DNA from: Tangfeifania diversioriginum
GTDB taxonomy: Bacteria; Bacteroidota; Bacteroidia; Bacteroidales; Prolixibacteraceae
NCBI GenBank assembly: GCA_945873105.1
Contig: CAMCBW010000006.1
Coordinates: 62,001-126,000, forward strand
Direction: 5' to 3'
DNA length: 64,000 bases
Shown: one piece after another, positions 29,701 to 37,841 of the stretch
Layout of the letters: each line of letters begins with the position of its first letter
How positions within the stretch are numbered: position 1 is the stretch's first letter
Translations under genes and position numbers: made by a program
Notes under the pieces: model-generated
What the model saw: only the letters and a program-made list of their open reading frames with translations
Database searches by the model: none
What the model was told of the DNA's origin: nothing

Positions 29701-31203
29701 GGCTATGGTATTTGCCGACAGCCCAAATAACTGCAAAAATTCATCCGACCAATAAAATGTGTTTTTCAGAATATCCCAATCCCATGCCCCTGATTTGCTA
29801 GCTTCCAGGGCCATTTTCATTCTGGCTACATTGATTTCAGCATTTTTTCTGGCTTCTGCCAATTCCCGATTTGTTTGATTCAGCTCTTCATTTTGGACTT
29901 CTATTTCTTCTGCTTTTTCCTGAAGCAATAGTTCGGATTGTTGGCGCTCGGTGATGTCTAGAAAAACAGTGGCAAATTTTCCGGGTTCAGGTGAATATGC
30001 GCTTACCTGAAAGTGTTTATTAAGATCACTACTGTAATTTTCAAAATTGAAATTAATGCCTTTTAATGCAACTTCTCCGTATTTTTCAATCCACGATGGT
30101 TCGATATTAGGCATAACTTCTATTACAGTTTTGCCAATTAAGTCTTTGGCTTTAAGGCCAGTAAACGCTTCGAAGGCTGGATTGATCTCCAAAAACCTGT
30201 AGTCGCACGGCTTTCCTTCGGCGTTTAGTATAATTTCGTGCAGCGCAAAACCTGCGGTATGGTTCTGAAATAGTAAACGGTACCGCTCTCCGCTTTCTTT
30301 TATTTGCTTCTGGGCAATGTAACTTCCTGTAATATCCGAAAAAACCAGGACAACCCCTGTAATTGCACCTGCCTTGTTTTTAATGGGTGCAGCACTGTCG
30401 GCAATCTGGTACTCGTTTCCATCTCGGGAAACCAAAATCGTGTGGTTGGCAAGCCCCACAATTTCGCCCTTTTCCAATACTTTTTTAACCGGGTCAGCAA
30501 CGGTTTGGCGGGTTTCGGCATTTATGATGGTAAAAACATCGGCCAAGGGTTTGCCCAATGCATCGGTCAATTTCCATCCGCAAAGCGCTTCGGCGACAGG
30601 GTTCATCTGGATAACCAGACCATTTCTATCGGTCGAGATTACGGCATCGCCTATGGAATGGAGGGTGGTTGAAAGGTTTTCTTCGCTTTCGCGCAAAGCA
30701 TTCTCAATAAGTTTTTGTTTGTTGATGTCCTGAAAAGAACCTGAAACATATTTTGTTTTTCCGTTTTCCTGGTAAGGTGTTGCAATGGCGTTAATCCAGC
30801 GTCTGTTGCCTTTTGTAGTAATAACCTGCCATTCCTGGTTGTAAGGCTCGCCAAATTCGATGGCGCGTTGCATGCCAAGCAGCGCCATGGATTGATGTTC
30901 GGGTGCAATAAAACCAATTCCTTCCGGAACATTGGGTGCGCCATGGGTAGTATCAATTTCAAGAATGTGAAATATTTCTTCTGTCCAGGTTTGAACCATG
31001 GTTTCCACATCGAGTTCCCAACCACCAATTTTAGCTGCCTTTTCCATGCTCATTAACAGCTTGCGGCTTTTATACAAAGCCTTCTCTGCCATTTTCATTT
31101 CAAGGAGCTCTTCTTCAAACGAAAGTTTTAAGGAATTATATGCCTGTTTTAATTCCTGTAACTCATGCATGAGTACTGCGTTGGTTTTGTCCTGAATGTC
31201 CAT
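26719..31203 (-). CDS. Cytoplasmic hybrid histidine kinase with about eight PAS domains
   Basis: 1494 residues from the ATG at 31203 (a TTG- or ATG-type extension to 31254 lacks support). No membrane helix or signal is seen. A short coiled coil (5-60) leads to about eight PAS/PAC units spread over residues 60-1110, several starting with GGWE or GAWD and ending with the PAC-type IQDITD / DITERK. The kinase core follows: HisKA with phospho-acceptor His1133 ([13 protein letters not shown]), then HATPase_c (NLIKNAIKFTDQG, DTGIGI, GSGLGLSI). A C-terminal receiver has Asp1427 (FILMDLKMP). It would sense several intracellular cues, such as redox state or ligands. No output regulator is adjacent. The upstream 600 bases are gene-free. 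Confidence 0.93.
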   Translation of the reverse strand: MDIQDKTNAVLMHELQELKQAYNSLKLSFEEELLEMKMAEKALYKSRKLLMSMEKAAKIGGWELDVETMVQTWTEEIFHILEIDTTHGAPNVPEGIGFIAPEHQSMALLGMQRAIEFGEPYNQEWQVITTKGNRRWINAIATPYQENGKTKYVSGSFQDINKQKLIENALRESEENLSTTLHSIGDAVISTDRNGLVIQMNPVAEALCGWKLTDALGKPLADVFTIINAETRQTVADPVKKVLEKGEIVGLANHTILVSRDGNEYQIADSAAPIKNKAGAITGVVLVFSDITGSYIAQKQIKESGERYRLLFQNHTAGFALHEIILNAEGKPCDYRFLEINPAFEAFTGLKAKDLIGKTVIEVMPNIEPSWIEKYGEVALKGINFNFENYSSDLNKHFQVSAYSPEPGKFATVFLDITERQQSELLLQEKAEEIEVQNEELNQTNRELAEARKNAEINVARMKMALEASKSGAWDWDILKNTFYWSDEFLQLFGLSANTIAGFEAWTKTLHPDDVEMASAKIQEAIENRTELLNDYRIILPNQEIRWIRATGHADFVNNKPVRMIGLCMDITWQKLAEINLEQKNANITAIIEGTNESVWAFNRNYAILFINKSFQIEFKQTFGVWLEPGVNLVESLPASIRPFWKLRYDRVLNSEQFTEEDAIDIGNEIIYVQVTFTPIVRNGEVIGGSCIGSNITNRKLAEQELIKAKLRAQESEKNLLKTNEEYRLSNQLLEESQSISKVGGWEFDMVNNKLYWTAETYRIHDTSPQEFSPTVNAGVSYFLPESKIIISEALELAMTQGTGYDLLLETFTTKGRKIDVRTTCQATLIDGKPVKLTGIFQDITDIKLAEEKLRKSEEQNKAIVLSTPDHIIMNDKDLKYTLVVNPQMGLTEQDMLGKTDYDFLSKEDADNLTTTKTRVIETGEPLHFETSLISAVGKEEFFDGSFIPTFDANAEPNGLIGYFRNITERKLAEEELKSVKASLELCLEASQIGIWSHDLIEDSEHIKEVSIRDLKHDQIFGYKEKIASWGQEKMLEHVIDEDREATRKAFDNVFEKGRLDFECRILWPDNTIHWIACGGKVYKDSAGQPNQINGTVMDITERKLAEQELTRAKLHAEESDRLKSAFLANMSHEIRTPMNGILGFTDLLQDPDLSSETKRSYIELVHISGQRMLNTVNDIIEISKIESGMVFLNISPTNVNRKVEELIKFFVPEAAAKGLILQIEKLLPEADSVLLTDALKLYSILNNLIKNAIKFTDQGSIKVGCSKKDNFLEFYVCDTGIGIPASRKEAIFDRFVQADIGDRRAFQGSGLGLSISKANVEMLGGTIWVESEQQKGSTFYFRLPCDAGNKEERQDKVIASSPQKAGRKSNNVSGLKILIAEDDEVSNMLISIMTEQYGREILKAETGKSAVEICQNNPDIDFILMDLKMPVMDGLEATRQIRQFNEEVVIIAQTAYGLSGDREKAIEAGCNDYISKPINKVELLSLIQKYFNK

Positions 31204-31542
31204 GGCAAAGTTTGTTTTTAATGATGAAACCCTCCTACACAATCGTTCACACAATAGCAGGTAAATTGCTCAGAGGGTCTCATACTTACGTTCAGATATT
31301 CAAATAATTAGAACTGCTATTTACGTATACAAGGGCGTGTTGCACAAAAGTCTTGACATTGACTAAATATTTATGTGCATTGCAAACTCGAATCTATTTA
31401 GTTGTTTTGGTTGTAAAGTCTGTATGTTTGGTTTGCGCTTATCTGTAAAAGTAAAGAATAATTACTGTAATTACCAACTGTTTGGTCAATAAATATTTAA
31501 GGACAATAAATGCTTAAATGTCGTACTGCACTTTTCAATTTA

Positions 31543-31624
31543 CCCCTAAATGCCCTAAAGGGGACTTCCAGCATCTATCATAATTCCAGGTAATTGCAGC
31601 AAAAATCCCCTTCATGGGTTTGGG
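31543..31624. repeat. Second occurrence of the CCCCTAAA...AAAGGGG repeat core
   Basis: CCCCTAAATGCCCTAAAGGGGACTT (31543-31567) and TCCCCTTCATGGGTTTGGGA (31605-31624) match, with few changes, the core of the snap-back element at 19380-19451. The outer inverted ends of that element are not seen here, so this is a partial or diverged copy. Confidence 0.6.
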
Positions 31625-31787
31625 ATATAAAGAGATGACAATAAATAGTTTTCATTCTTTAGCAGGGTGAAATATTTACAATAATAGTTCGGTGGGTGGA
31701 GAATTGGTAGCCAAATTGTGGTCGGAAATGGTCGGAAGCCAGTACAGCAGCCTGCCAGGAGGCTTTACAGGCTTCTGGTATCAATTC
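31625..31787. other. Remaining gene-free DNA between the histidine kinase and rhamnosidase genes
   Basis: The whole stretch 31204-31827 holds no convincing gene. Apart from the repeat core (31543-31624) and a hairpin at 31788-31813, I see only a 15-base palindrome TAATTAC-T-GTAATTA at 31459-31473 and a GGGCGTGTTGCACAAAAG word near 31334 that resembles an insertion-sequence end without a partner. Confidence 0.5.
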
Positions 31788-31813
31788 AAGAGACGTCCGG
31801 CCCGACGTCTCTT
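31788..31813 (-). terminator. Hairpin after the rhamnosidase gene
   Basis: A perfect 10-bp stem AAGAGACGTC / GACGTCTCTT has a 6-base GC-rich loop and lies 14 bases beyond the minus-strand stop at 31828. No long T run follows on the minus strand, so it is a probable but not classical terminator. Confidence 0.5.
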
Positions 31814-31827
31814 TGGAAAAGCTCTTT

Positions 31828-34242
31828 TTATCTGATCAGATAGACTCCTTCACGAAGCTCTATAAAGGGACTTTCGGGTTTGCTATTGAAGGAGAATTTT
31901 GTGTTTACATTTGTTACTTCCCAGCTTTTTTGAGCTTTCCCGGCAGGCGCAAACCGGGCAGAACTCCCTTTTGGTACCGTCAGGTTTAGTTCGATTTTAC
32001 CATTTTCATCCCTGGTCCATGCTATTTTGATATCGCCTGAAGGGGTGTGGTAGACTGCCGCTGCATGGTTGAGCCCTTCCGGGAAAAATGGGGCAACCAG
32101 AAATTTTTTAAAACCGGAATAGTCGTCCAGGGGACGCAGGCCGGCCAGCCAGCGAAAGTACCATTCGGTGACAGTGCCAAACATGGGATGACAGTTGGAA
32201 TAGGTGTTGTCGCTCTCCTTCCAGGTCTCCCACAGGGTAGTGGCGCCACGGTCAACCATGTGACCCCACCCGGGATAGGCAGTACTGTTCACAATCTTGT
32301 AGACCTCGTCGGCATGACCCGTCATGGAGAGTGCCTCCAGGATGTATTTGGTCCCAAAGATGCCTGTGGTAAAATGGCCTGCCGGTCCGGATCTGACAGC
32401 CTTTAACAGGGAATCAGCTGCAGCGGGAAGTTCCTTTTGGGGGATGAGCCCGTAATAGATCAAAGTGGCAAAAAGGGTCTGGCGGTTGATGGGACCAGGT
32501 ACAGGCTTGAACCAAAACTGATCGAGCAGCTTCCTGGTAAGTGATTTTTCCAGTTCATCAAATTTTTTGAGGTTGGCGGCATCCTTTCTCAATGTGGCAA
32601 ACCGTTTCATGATCCTTGCACAATCGAGGTAATGGGTGGTACCAATCAGTTGCACGGGTACTTTCACCATCGATTCGTGGTCGCTGAGCCCTTTGTCGAC
32701 GATGCCATTCGGGTGCAGACGATTCGCTTTGTCCATCCAGTCAAGGTCCTTTTGGTACAACTCCTCCACAATTGTTGTATCGCCATAGTATTGCAGCAAT
32801 TTGTACTGTGTGGTTAAAAATGCAGATTCCCAGCTTATTCCGCAATACTTGATTCCCACATAAGGGGCAGTATCTATAAAGATGGAGTCCTGCTTGGCAT
32901 CCACCCAATCGTAGATGGTTTTGCGGTAGAAAGCTTGCATGTCAAAATTGCAAATGAAGGATTCGCTGGTAGCATTCAGGTCTCCGCCATAGCCAAATTT
33001 CTCCCTGGCCGGGCAATCTGACTGGACCGAGATCAGATTGGCGAGGAAGGTTTGGCGGGTGATCGTCTGGATATCGTTCAGGATGGGCGAACTGCAGGAA
33101 AAGTTGTTTTGGTTCAGGACATCCGTGTGAAAAAAGAGTGCCTCAATCTCCTCCCCGGATGGCACATAGTTCAAGCCTGTAATTTCCATGTACCGAAAGG
33201 TATGAAATGCAAACCTTGGTTCCCAGGTTACCGCTTCCTCCTTTCCAAAAACATAGCTGTCGGTTTGCCAGGCAATGTCGGGGGCACCCGGGCCGCCACT
33301 CCCCTTCCGTTTGATTTGGCCTGCTACGGTAGTCATGGGATTGAGCGTTCCATTTTCGTACAAACGCTCCCCAAACCTGAACCGGATGGTATCCCCGGAT
33401 TTCCCATGCATCTTGATGCGGTACAAGCCGGTCAGGTTGACCCCAAAATCCACCATGGTGGTCGTTCCAATCCTGCGAATGGTTTGGGGCGCAAATTGTT
33501 TGGTTACCCGGATCCCCGGGAAAAATGCAGGGTACAGCATGCCACCTGGCCCCTCCTTCGGCATTGGTCTTGCCCATGACCGATCGTTGAAACCAGGTTG
33601 GTCCCAACCTGGCAGCTCCCTTCGTGCATCGTAAAATTCGCCCAGGTAGACATTATTTTTGAGGATAGGCCCCCCCATGGTCTTCCAGCTCAGGTCGGTG
33701 CCAATTTTTTCGGTTCTTCCATCGGCATAGGAGAGCTGAAGGTTGGCAATGAACCGGGGTTCGCCGGTAGGCAGCTCTTTCCGGAGGTTCCTTCTTCCAA
33801 AAAGGCGAAGCGGCAGTAAATTGTAGAAGCCATTCCCCAACCTGACCCCAAGGGTGTTGTTGCCACTGTTCAACAGTGGGGTAATGTCGTAACTTGAAAA
33901 ATAAATTCGTTTGCTGAAATTGGTCCATGCAGGATCCAGCACATTGTTTTCGATCAATTTTCCATTCAGAGAAGCGAGGTAATAACCGGCAGCCGTAATG
34001 GTTAAGGTTGCCTTTATGAGCTTCCCTGAGACGGAAAAATCTTTCCGGAAGAGCGGCGCCGGATGGTCTCCGTAGAGCAATGAATCTGCCAGGACTACCT
34101 CCTCCCTGGCGCCAATCCACGAGGCTCCGGCCAGATTACCCGTTTCGGAAACAGCCACATTCTGAGCTATCAGTGAAACTGGAATTTGAAGCAAAAAGAG
34201 GATGAGCAATGCTGCGGTGCGGACTATTTTGGGATTTTGCAT
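31828..34242 (-). CDS. Alpha-L-rhamnosidase, GH78, secreted
   Basis: 804 residues from the ATG at 34242, which gives a clean signal peptide (TAALLILFLLQIPVSLIAQ). An upstream extension to 34317 overlaps the esterase gene and is rejected. Two N-terminal beta-sandwich domains (about 30-350, including ITAAGYYLASLNGKLIENNVLDPAWTNFSKR) are typical of GH78. They are followed by the alpha/alpha-barrel with DCPAREKFGYGGDLNATSE, where the family's general acid lies, and a C-terminal beta domain with HTPSGDIKIAW. The enzyme releases terminal L-rhamnose from plant or microbial glycans in the periplasm. It is 10 bases after the carbohydrate-esterase-like gene in the same operon, a small glycan-degradation unit without SusC/SusD in view. 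Confidence 0.93.
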   Translation of the reverse strand: MQNPKIVRTAALLILFLLQIPVSLIAQNVAVSETGNLAGASWIGAREEVVLADSLLYGDHPAPLFRKDFSVSGKLIKATLTITAAGYYLASLNGKLIENNVLDPAWTNFSKRIYFSSYDITPLLNSGNNTLGVRLGNGFYNLLPLRLFGRRNLRKELPTGEPRFIANLQLSYADGRTEKIGTDLSWKTMGGPILKNNVYLGEFYDARRELPGWDQPGFNDRSWARPMPKEGPGGMLYPAFFPGIRVTKQFAPQTIRRIGTTTMVDFGVNLTGLYRIKMHGKSGDTIRFRFGERLYENGTLNPMTTVAGQIKRKGSGGPGAPDIAWQTDSYVFGKEEAVTWEPRFAFHTFRYMEITGLNYVPSGEEIEALFFHTDVLNQNNFSCSSPILNDIQTITRQTFLANLISVQSDCPAREKFGYGGDLNATSESFICNFDMQAFYRKTIYDWVDAKQDSIFIDTAPYVGIKYCGISWESAFLTTQYKLLQYYGDTTIVEELYQKDLDWMDKANRLHPNGIVDKGLSDHESMVKVPVQLIGTTHYLDCARIMKRFATLRKDAANLKKFDELEKSLTRKLLDQFWFKPVPGPINRQTLFATLIYYGLIPQKELPAAADSLLKAVRSGPAGHFTTGIFGTKYILEALSMTGHADEVYKIVNSTAYPGWGHMVDRGATTLWETWKESDNTYSNCHPMFGTVTEWYFRWLAGLRPLDDYSGFKKFLVAPFFPEGLNHAAAVYHTPSGDIKIAWTRDENGKIELNLTVPKGSSARFAPAGKAQKSWEVTNVNTKFSFNSKPESPFIELREGVYLIR

Positions 34243-34252
34243 GGTCTGGTAT

Positions 34253-35449
34253 TCAATTCCATTTGACATCATCGTTCGACCTGATCCCATTGGCCGGGAA
34301 AGGGTGATGGGCATCAAAGGGGTAGAGCGCCTCCTGCGCTTCTATGACAATCTTCTCCTCTCTTACTGTTCCATCTTCTTTCAGGGCTTTCGACAGGTCC
34401 AACCCCAGGTATTTGGCCAAAAACGGATAGGCTGCGATCCGCTTATTCAGGTCGTAGCCATGTTTGTCGTTGGGAAGATGCACATTCTGAACCAAATCTG
34501 ATTTTCCAAATAAGCCGTATATATACTTCAGGTGGGGCATTTCAACCTCCGGATTGTTTTTGGTCCAATCGTCGCCATCCGAGATCAGCAACATGGGACG
34601 AGGTGCAGCGCAGGCGGCGATTTCCACATTGTTGGTCTGAAAATCGCCCGCCTTGTGGATGGGCATGCCACTTTCACAGCTACAGCCACCGAAGAAATGG
34701 GCAGAAACCATGACCACCGGAACTGAAACTTTGATCCGCGGATCGATTGCGGTCAGCAGAAATGTTTGAGTACCACCACCTGATGCACCCGTACAGGCTA
34801 TCTTACCAGGATCTGCGCCCATCTCCAGGATAAAGTCCACGCAACGAATGCTGTTCCAAAGCTGAAGTTTCAAGGCTTCAGGATGGTTGTGCTTCCAGCC
34901 CAGTTCACCCATCTGACCATATCCCACCATGTCGTAGCCAAACACCATGGCCCCCATCCGGGCGAAAGCGGCATGACGTATTTGTGCATCCGGGCGGTAC
35001 CTCCCCACCTCTCCCGGCTTTGACCAATGACCATGGGGACTAATGATTCCAGGCAGCTTACCTTTGGCATTTGTCGGGGTATAGAGACTTCCGGTTACGA
35101 AAACCCCTGGAAGCGATTCAAATGCAACATTCTGAACCTGGTATCCATCGTACACTCTCTTGGGGCCAAGATAGGCATTGAGCGGGCATTTCTCCGGGAA
35201 CTTCTCCAATCCCGACCCCCTGCGTATTTGATCCCTGATCCTTTGGGCTCTAAGCTCCCACTCTTTGGGGTTGGTATATGTTTTCCGTTGTGCTTCGAGG
35301 AAAGAACGACCCTCCGCTTCCGTCCAGAAATTCCCCTGACAAAGCTGTACTCCCGGGGTGCCTTCCACCTTTTTAAGATTCTGGGCATCAACCGGTGACA
35401 ACAACGAAACCAACAGGGTGGAAAAAAGAAATGACAGATGTTTGTACAT
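34253..35449 (-). CDS. Secreted alpha/beta hydrolase, acetylxylan-esterase-like
   Basis: 398 residues. The signal peptide is FLFSTLLVSLLSPVDAQ. The alpha/beta-hydrolase fold has PGIISPHGHW (oxyanion region), the nucleophile elbow GASGGGTQ with the catalytic Ser, a candidate acid in LLISDGDDWT, and the catalytic His in NDKHGYD near 350. The sequence resembles the large Bacteroidota group annotated as acetylxylan esterase or dienelactone-hydrolase-like (Abhydrolase_7). Substrate is inferred from the neighbour: the GH78 rhamnosidase starts 10 bases downstream, so the pair probably de-esterifies and then trims a rhamnose-containing glycan. MITE copy 2 lies about 160 bases upstream. Confidence 0.85.
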   Translation of the reverse strand: MYKHLSFLFSTLLVSLLSPVDAQNLKKVEGTPGVQLCQGNFWTEAEGRSFLEAQRKTYTNPKEWELRAQRIRDQIRRGSGLEKFPEKCPLNAYLGPKRVYDGYQVQNVAFESLPGVFVTGSLYTPTNAKGKLPGIISPHGHWSKPGEVGRYRPDAQIRHAAFARMGAMVFGYDMVGYGQMGELGWKHNHPEALKLQLWNSIRCVDFILEMGADPGKIACTGASGGGTQTFLLTAIDPRIKVSVPVVMVSAHFFGGCSCESGMPIHKAGDFQTNNVEIAACAAPRPMLLISDGDDWTKNNPEVEMPHLKYIYGLFGKSDLVQNVHLPNDKHGYDLNKRIAAYPFLAKYLGLDLSKALKEDGTVREEKIVIEAQEALYPFDAHHPFPANGIRSNDDVKWN

Positions 35450-35612
35450 GTTGCCTATATTTTAGATTGGTCTAAATTATACAAAAATGATAAGTTAACA
35501 GGATGGAGCACATCAAAATCCATTGCAAACCAAAACTACTCACTGCCGAAAATTATTCTTTAATTCCATTTAATTTATAATCAACACAATAAATATATTT
35601 TTAATTTTGAAA

Positions 35613-35863
35613 AGCTGTTTAGAATTATTACACAGAGTATTTTTGACTCCTTGATGAAACTGATCATGTCATTGAAATTGTCGCTTTGTGCAAAATTTAC
35701 AAAAGAAAAAATGAGGTACACAGAGAGAAAATCGCTTGCGATTTTCCAACTATGTGAAACTCCGGGGTTTCTCTAATGAAAATTCAAAATAGCAGAAATT
35801 TCTATTTGCTCTCTCTTTTCGATAAATAGTTAGATATTCTCTGGGTTATAAATTTAAACAGTC
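35613..35863. repeat. 251-bp MITE-like element, copy 2
   Basis: Same length, ends (AGCTGTTTAGA at 35613-35623, TTTAAACAGTC at 35853-35863) and internal hairpin (GAAAATCGCTTGCGATTTTC, 35727-35746) as copy 1 at 23399-23649. Both copies lie in the same orientation. Interior sequence has drifted, so insertion is not recent. No transposase is linked. Confidence 0.82.
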
Positions 35864-36115
35864 TCTGAAAAGGGGATAAAATTCATTTAAATTCAGAATG
35901 GTTTTTCGTGCTGAAACATTGCTGTGATTTTTTTCGTAATTTTAACATAATCTTTAAACAACCACCTGATTCTGAAATTTTTATTCTGACCTAAAAAAAT
36001 GAGTATATTCAACCGTCCAACGCAATTATTTTTCCTACAAATGAACAATTGTCTATTTTTCAGGTTAACTTAAGAAAAGCAAAAAAAAAAGAAATACCAC
36101 TAAAAAAACCATCGG
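35864..36115 (+). other. Upstream region of the glycan locus
   Basis: About 250 AT-rich bases precede the first gene of the polysaccharide locus. I see no clear TTTG/TAnnTTTG promoter and no strong hairpin. A 24-codon frame at 35999-36073 lacks support. This region presumably holds the locus promoter. Confidence 0.4.
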
Positions 36116-36502
36116 ATGAGGCACAAGATTTTAATTGTAGACGATGAAAAAAGTATTCGTCTGCTGCTCGAAAATTTCCTTTCGAAAAACTATGATGTTG
36201 AGAGTAAAAGTGATGGAATTGATGCTTTGGAATGGTTGGAAGGGAATTTACCTGACCTGATCATTTGTGACATTCAAATGCCCAACATGGATGGGTATCT
36301 TTTTTTGGAGAAGGTTCGGCAGCGGGGATTCACCAGGCACACGCCGATCATTATGTTATCGGGCGTTGAGAACAGCAAGGAGCGGATCAAATGTTACAGG
36401 CTGGGTGCCCAGGATTTTTTGGCCAAACCATTTAATCCGGAGGAGCTGGCCGAATTGATCAAAAAGAACCTGTTCCCCGTATATTATGCTTTGAAGTGGT
36501 AA
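36116..36502 (+). CDS. Stand-alone response regulator receiver
   Basis: 128 residues, a complete and canonical receiver domain with no output domain: acidic pair Asp9-Asp10, phospho-acceptor Asp52 (LIICDIQMP), Ser82 and Lys104 (FLAKPF). It ends shortly after the fifth helix. Such CheY-like proteins act by binding partner proteins or passing phosphate in a relay. It opens the plus-strand glycan locus, 56 bases before a priming sugar transferase that carries its own dead receiver. Two hybrid kinases lie further along the locus. A direct link to them is inferred from position. Confidence 0.92.
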   Translation: MRHKILIVDDEKSIRLLLENFLSKNYDVESKSDGIDALEWLEGNLPDLIICDIQMPNMDGYLFLEKVRQRGFTRHTPIIMLSGVENSKERIKCYRLGAQDFLAKPFNPEELAELIKKNLFPVYYALKW

Positions 36503-36558
36503 TACCTGTCTTGATTTTTAGTGAATAACCCACTGTTACCTAAAAAATTCAAAAAATT

Positions 36559-37764
36559 ATGGATTCCAGAATTAGTATATTGTACATTGGCCATCTTTCT
36601 GAAACAATTGAGGCACTTCAAGCACATGCCGATGTAGCTGTCATTCAATGCTCCAATGCACTTGAAGCGATCCGCTACCTAAAATCGGAACAGAAACCGG
36701 ATGTCGTCATATCGAATTATTACCTTTCGGGTGGCAGCGGCACCGAGATTCATGAGTGGTTGCGTGAGCGGGTAGAATTTGACCGGGTCTCCTTCATTCT
36801 GCTTTCCTATGAGTTCAGGGAGGATTTTTACAAAGCAGCCTTTGAAACCCGCATGGACGACTACTTTATCCTTCCGCTGCCAGATGCTGAGAGTATGGTA
36901 AGCAGGATACGGTTTCTCGTAGAATACAGAAACAAGTATTCCATTTCTGCCTACAACGCTGCCAAAAAGCAGGATGTAAAATATGAAATGCCGATGTCAA
37001 AAAGGGCATTCGACCTTTTTGTTGCCATTTCTGCCCTGATTTGCCTCTCCCCCATCTTGTTGCTGGTGGTATTGGCCATTCGACTGGAATCGAAGGGGAA
37101 AGTCTATTATATCTCGAAAAGAGTCGGACGTGAGCCGTTTGATTTCTATAAGCTTCGCTCCATGAGGACCGGGGCTGACAAGGAGCTCAAAAACCTGGCA
37201 AAAGAGAAAAACCAGTATTCCACCGCCTCGCAACAGGCTGAAATTGATTTTTCAAAGCCCTGTCCGGTTTGTGCCAAACTTCCGGAGGGAAAGAGTTGTT
37301 CCCCCATCATGCACATTGGCAACGAGAAAATTTGTGATTATTGGTACAATACCCAAAAGAGGGAGGTAGCCAAAACGAAGTCTGCATTCATCAAAATCAC
37401 GGATGACCCAAGAATCACGAAGGTTGGCAAGTTTATACGCAACACCAGTATTGATGAGCTTCCCCAACTGATCAATGTCATCAAGGGGGATATGTCGATT
37501 GTGGGCAACAGGCCACTTCCGGTTTACGAGGCTGAATTGTTGACCAGGGGATTTGCCTCCAAGCGTTTTCTTGCCCCAGCCGGGATTACCGGGTTATGGC
37601 AGGTGGAACTGCGCGGCAAAGGCGGGGTAATGTCGGAGGAGGAGCGGATGAGGCTGGACAATGAGTATGCCGACCACTTTATAGGCAACAGTTATTCTTT
37701 CTGGTATGATCTGAAACTTATTCTGCGGACTGTACCTGCACTATTCCAGAAGGATACCGTTTGA
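36559..37764 (+). CDS. Pseudo-receiver fused to a polyprenyl-phosphate sugar-1-phosphate transferase
   Basis: 401 residues. Residues 1-125 have the pattern of a receiver domain but the acidic pair is missing, the acceptor position is Asn53 (VVISNYYLSGGSG) and the conserved Lys is lost (ILPLP). It therefore cannot be phosphorylated in the usual way. Residues about 145-400 are a bacterial sugar transferase (WcaJ/WbaP C-terminal type): MSKRAFDLFVAISALICLSPILLLV membrane hairpin, DFYKLRSMR, DPRITKVGKFIRNTSIDELPQL, GNRPLPVYE, PAGITGLWQV. It loads the first sugar phosphate onto undecaprenyl phosphate. An unusual insert carries Cys235, Cys238, Cys247, His252 and Cys259, possibly a metal site. It presumably starts repeat-unit assembly, controlled through the receiver-like part. 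Confidence 0.92.
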   Translation: MDSRISILYIGHLSETIEALQAHADVAVIQCSNALEAIRYLKSEQKPDVVISNYYLSGGSGTEIHEWLRERVEFDRVSFILLSYEFREDFYKAAFETRMDDYFILPLPDAESMVSRIRFLVEYRNKYSISAYNAAKKQDVKYEMPMSKRAFDLFVAISALICLSPILLLVVLAIRLESKGKVYYISKRVGREPFDFYKLRSMRTGADKELKNLAKEKNQYSTASQQAEIDFSKPCPVCAKLPEGKSCSPIMHIGNEKICDYWYNTQKREVAKTKSAFIKITDDPRITKVGKFIRNTSIDELPQLINVIKGDMSIVGNRPLPVYEAELLTRGFASKRFLAPAGITGLWQVELRGKGGVMSEEERMRLDNEYADHFIGNSYSFWYDLKLILRTVPALFQKDTV

Positions 37765-37841
37765 TCACCTTTTTGGTATATTTGCAATTGCAGTGTCTGT
37801 TTAACCCCAAACCATCGGAACATTTACATTACTATTTTCAA

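Noticed and set aside
31334-31352. GGGCGTGTTGCACAAAAG word resembling an insertion-sequence end
   Set aside because: No matching inverted end or transposase fragment found nearby.
35999-36073. 24-codon frame upstream of the response regulator
   Set aside because: No start context, no similarity, AT-rich region where such frames arise by chance.
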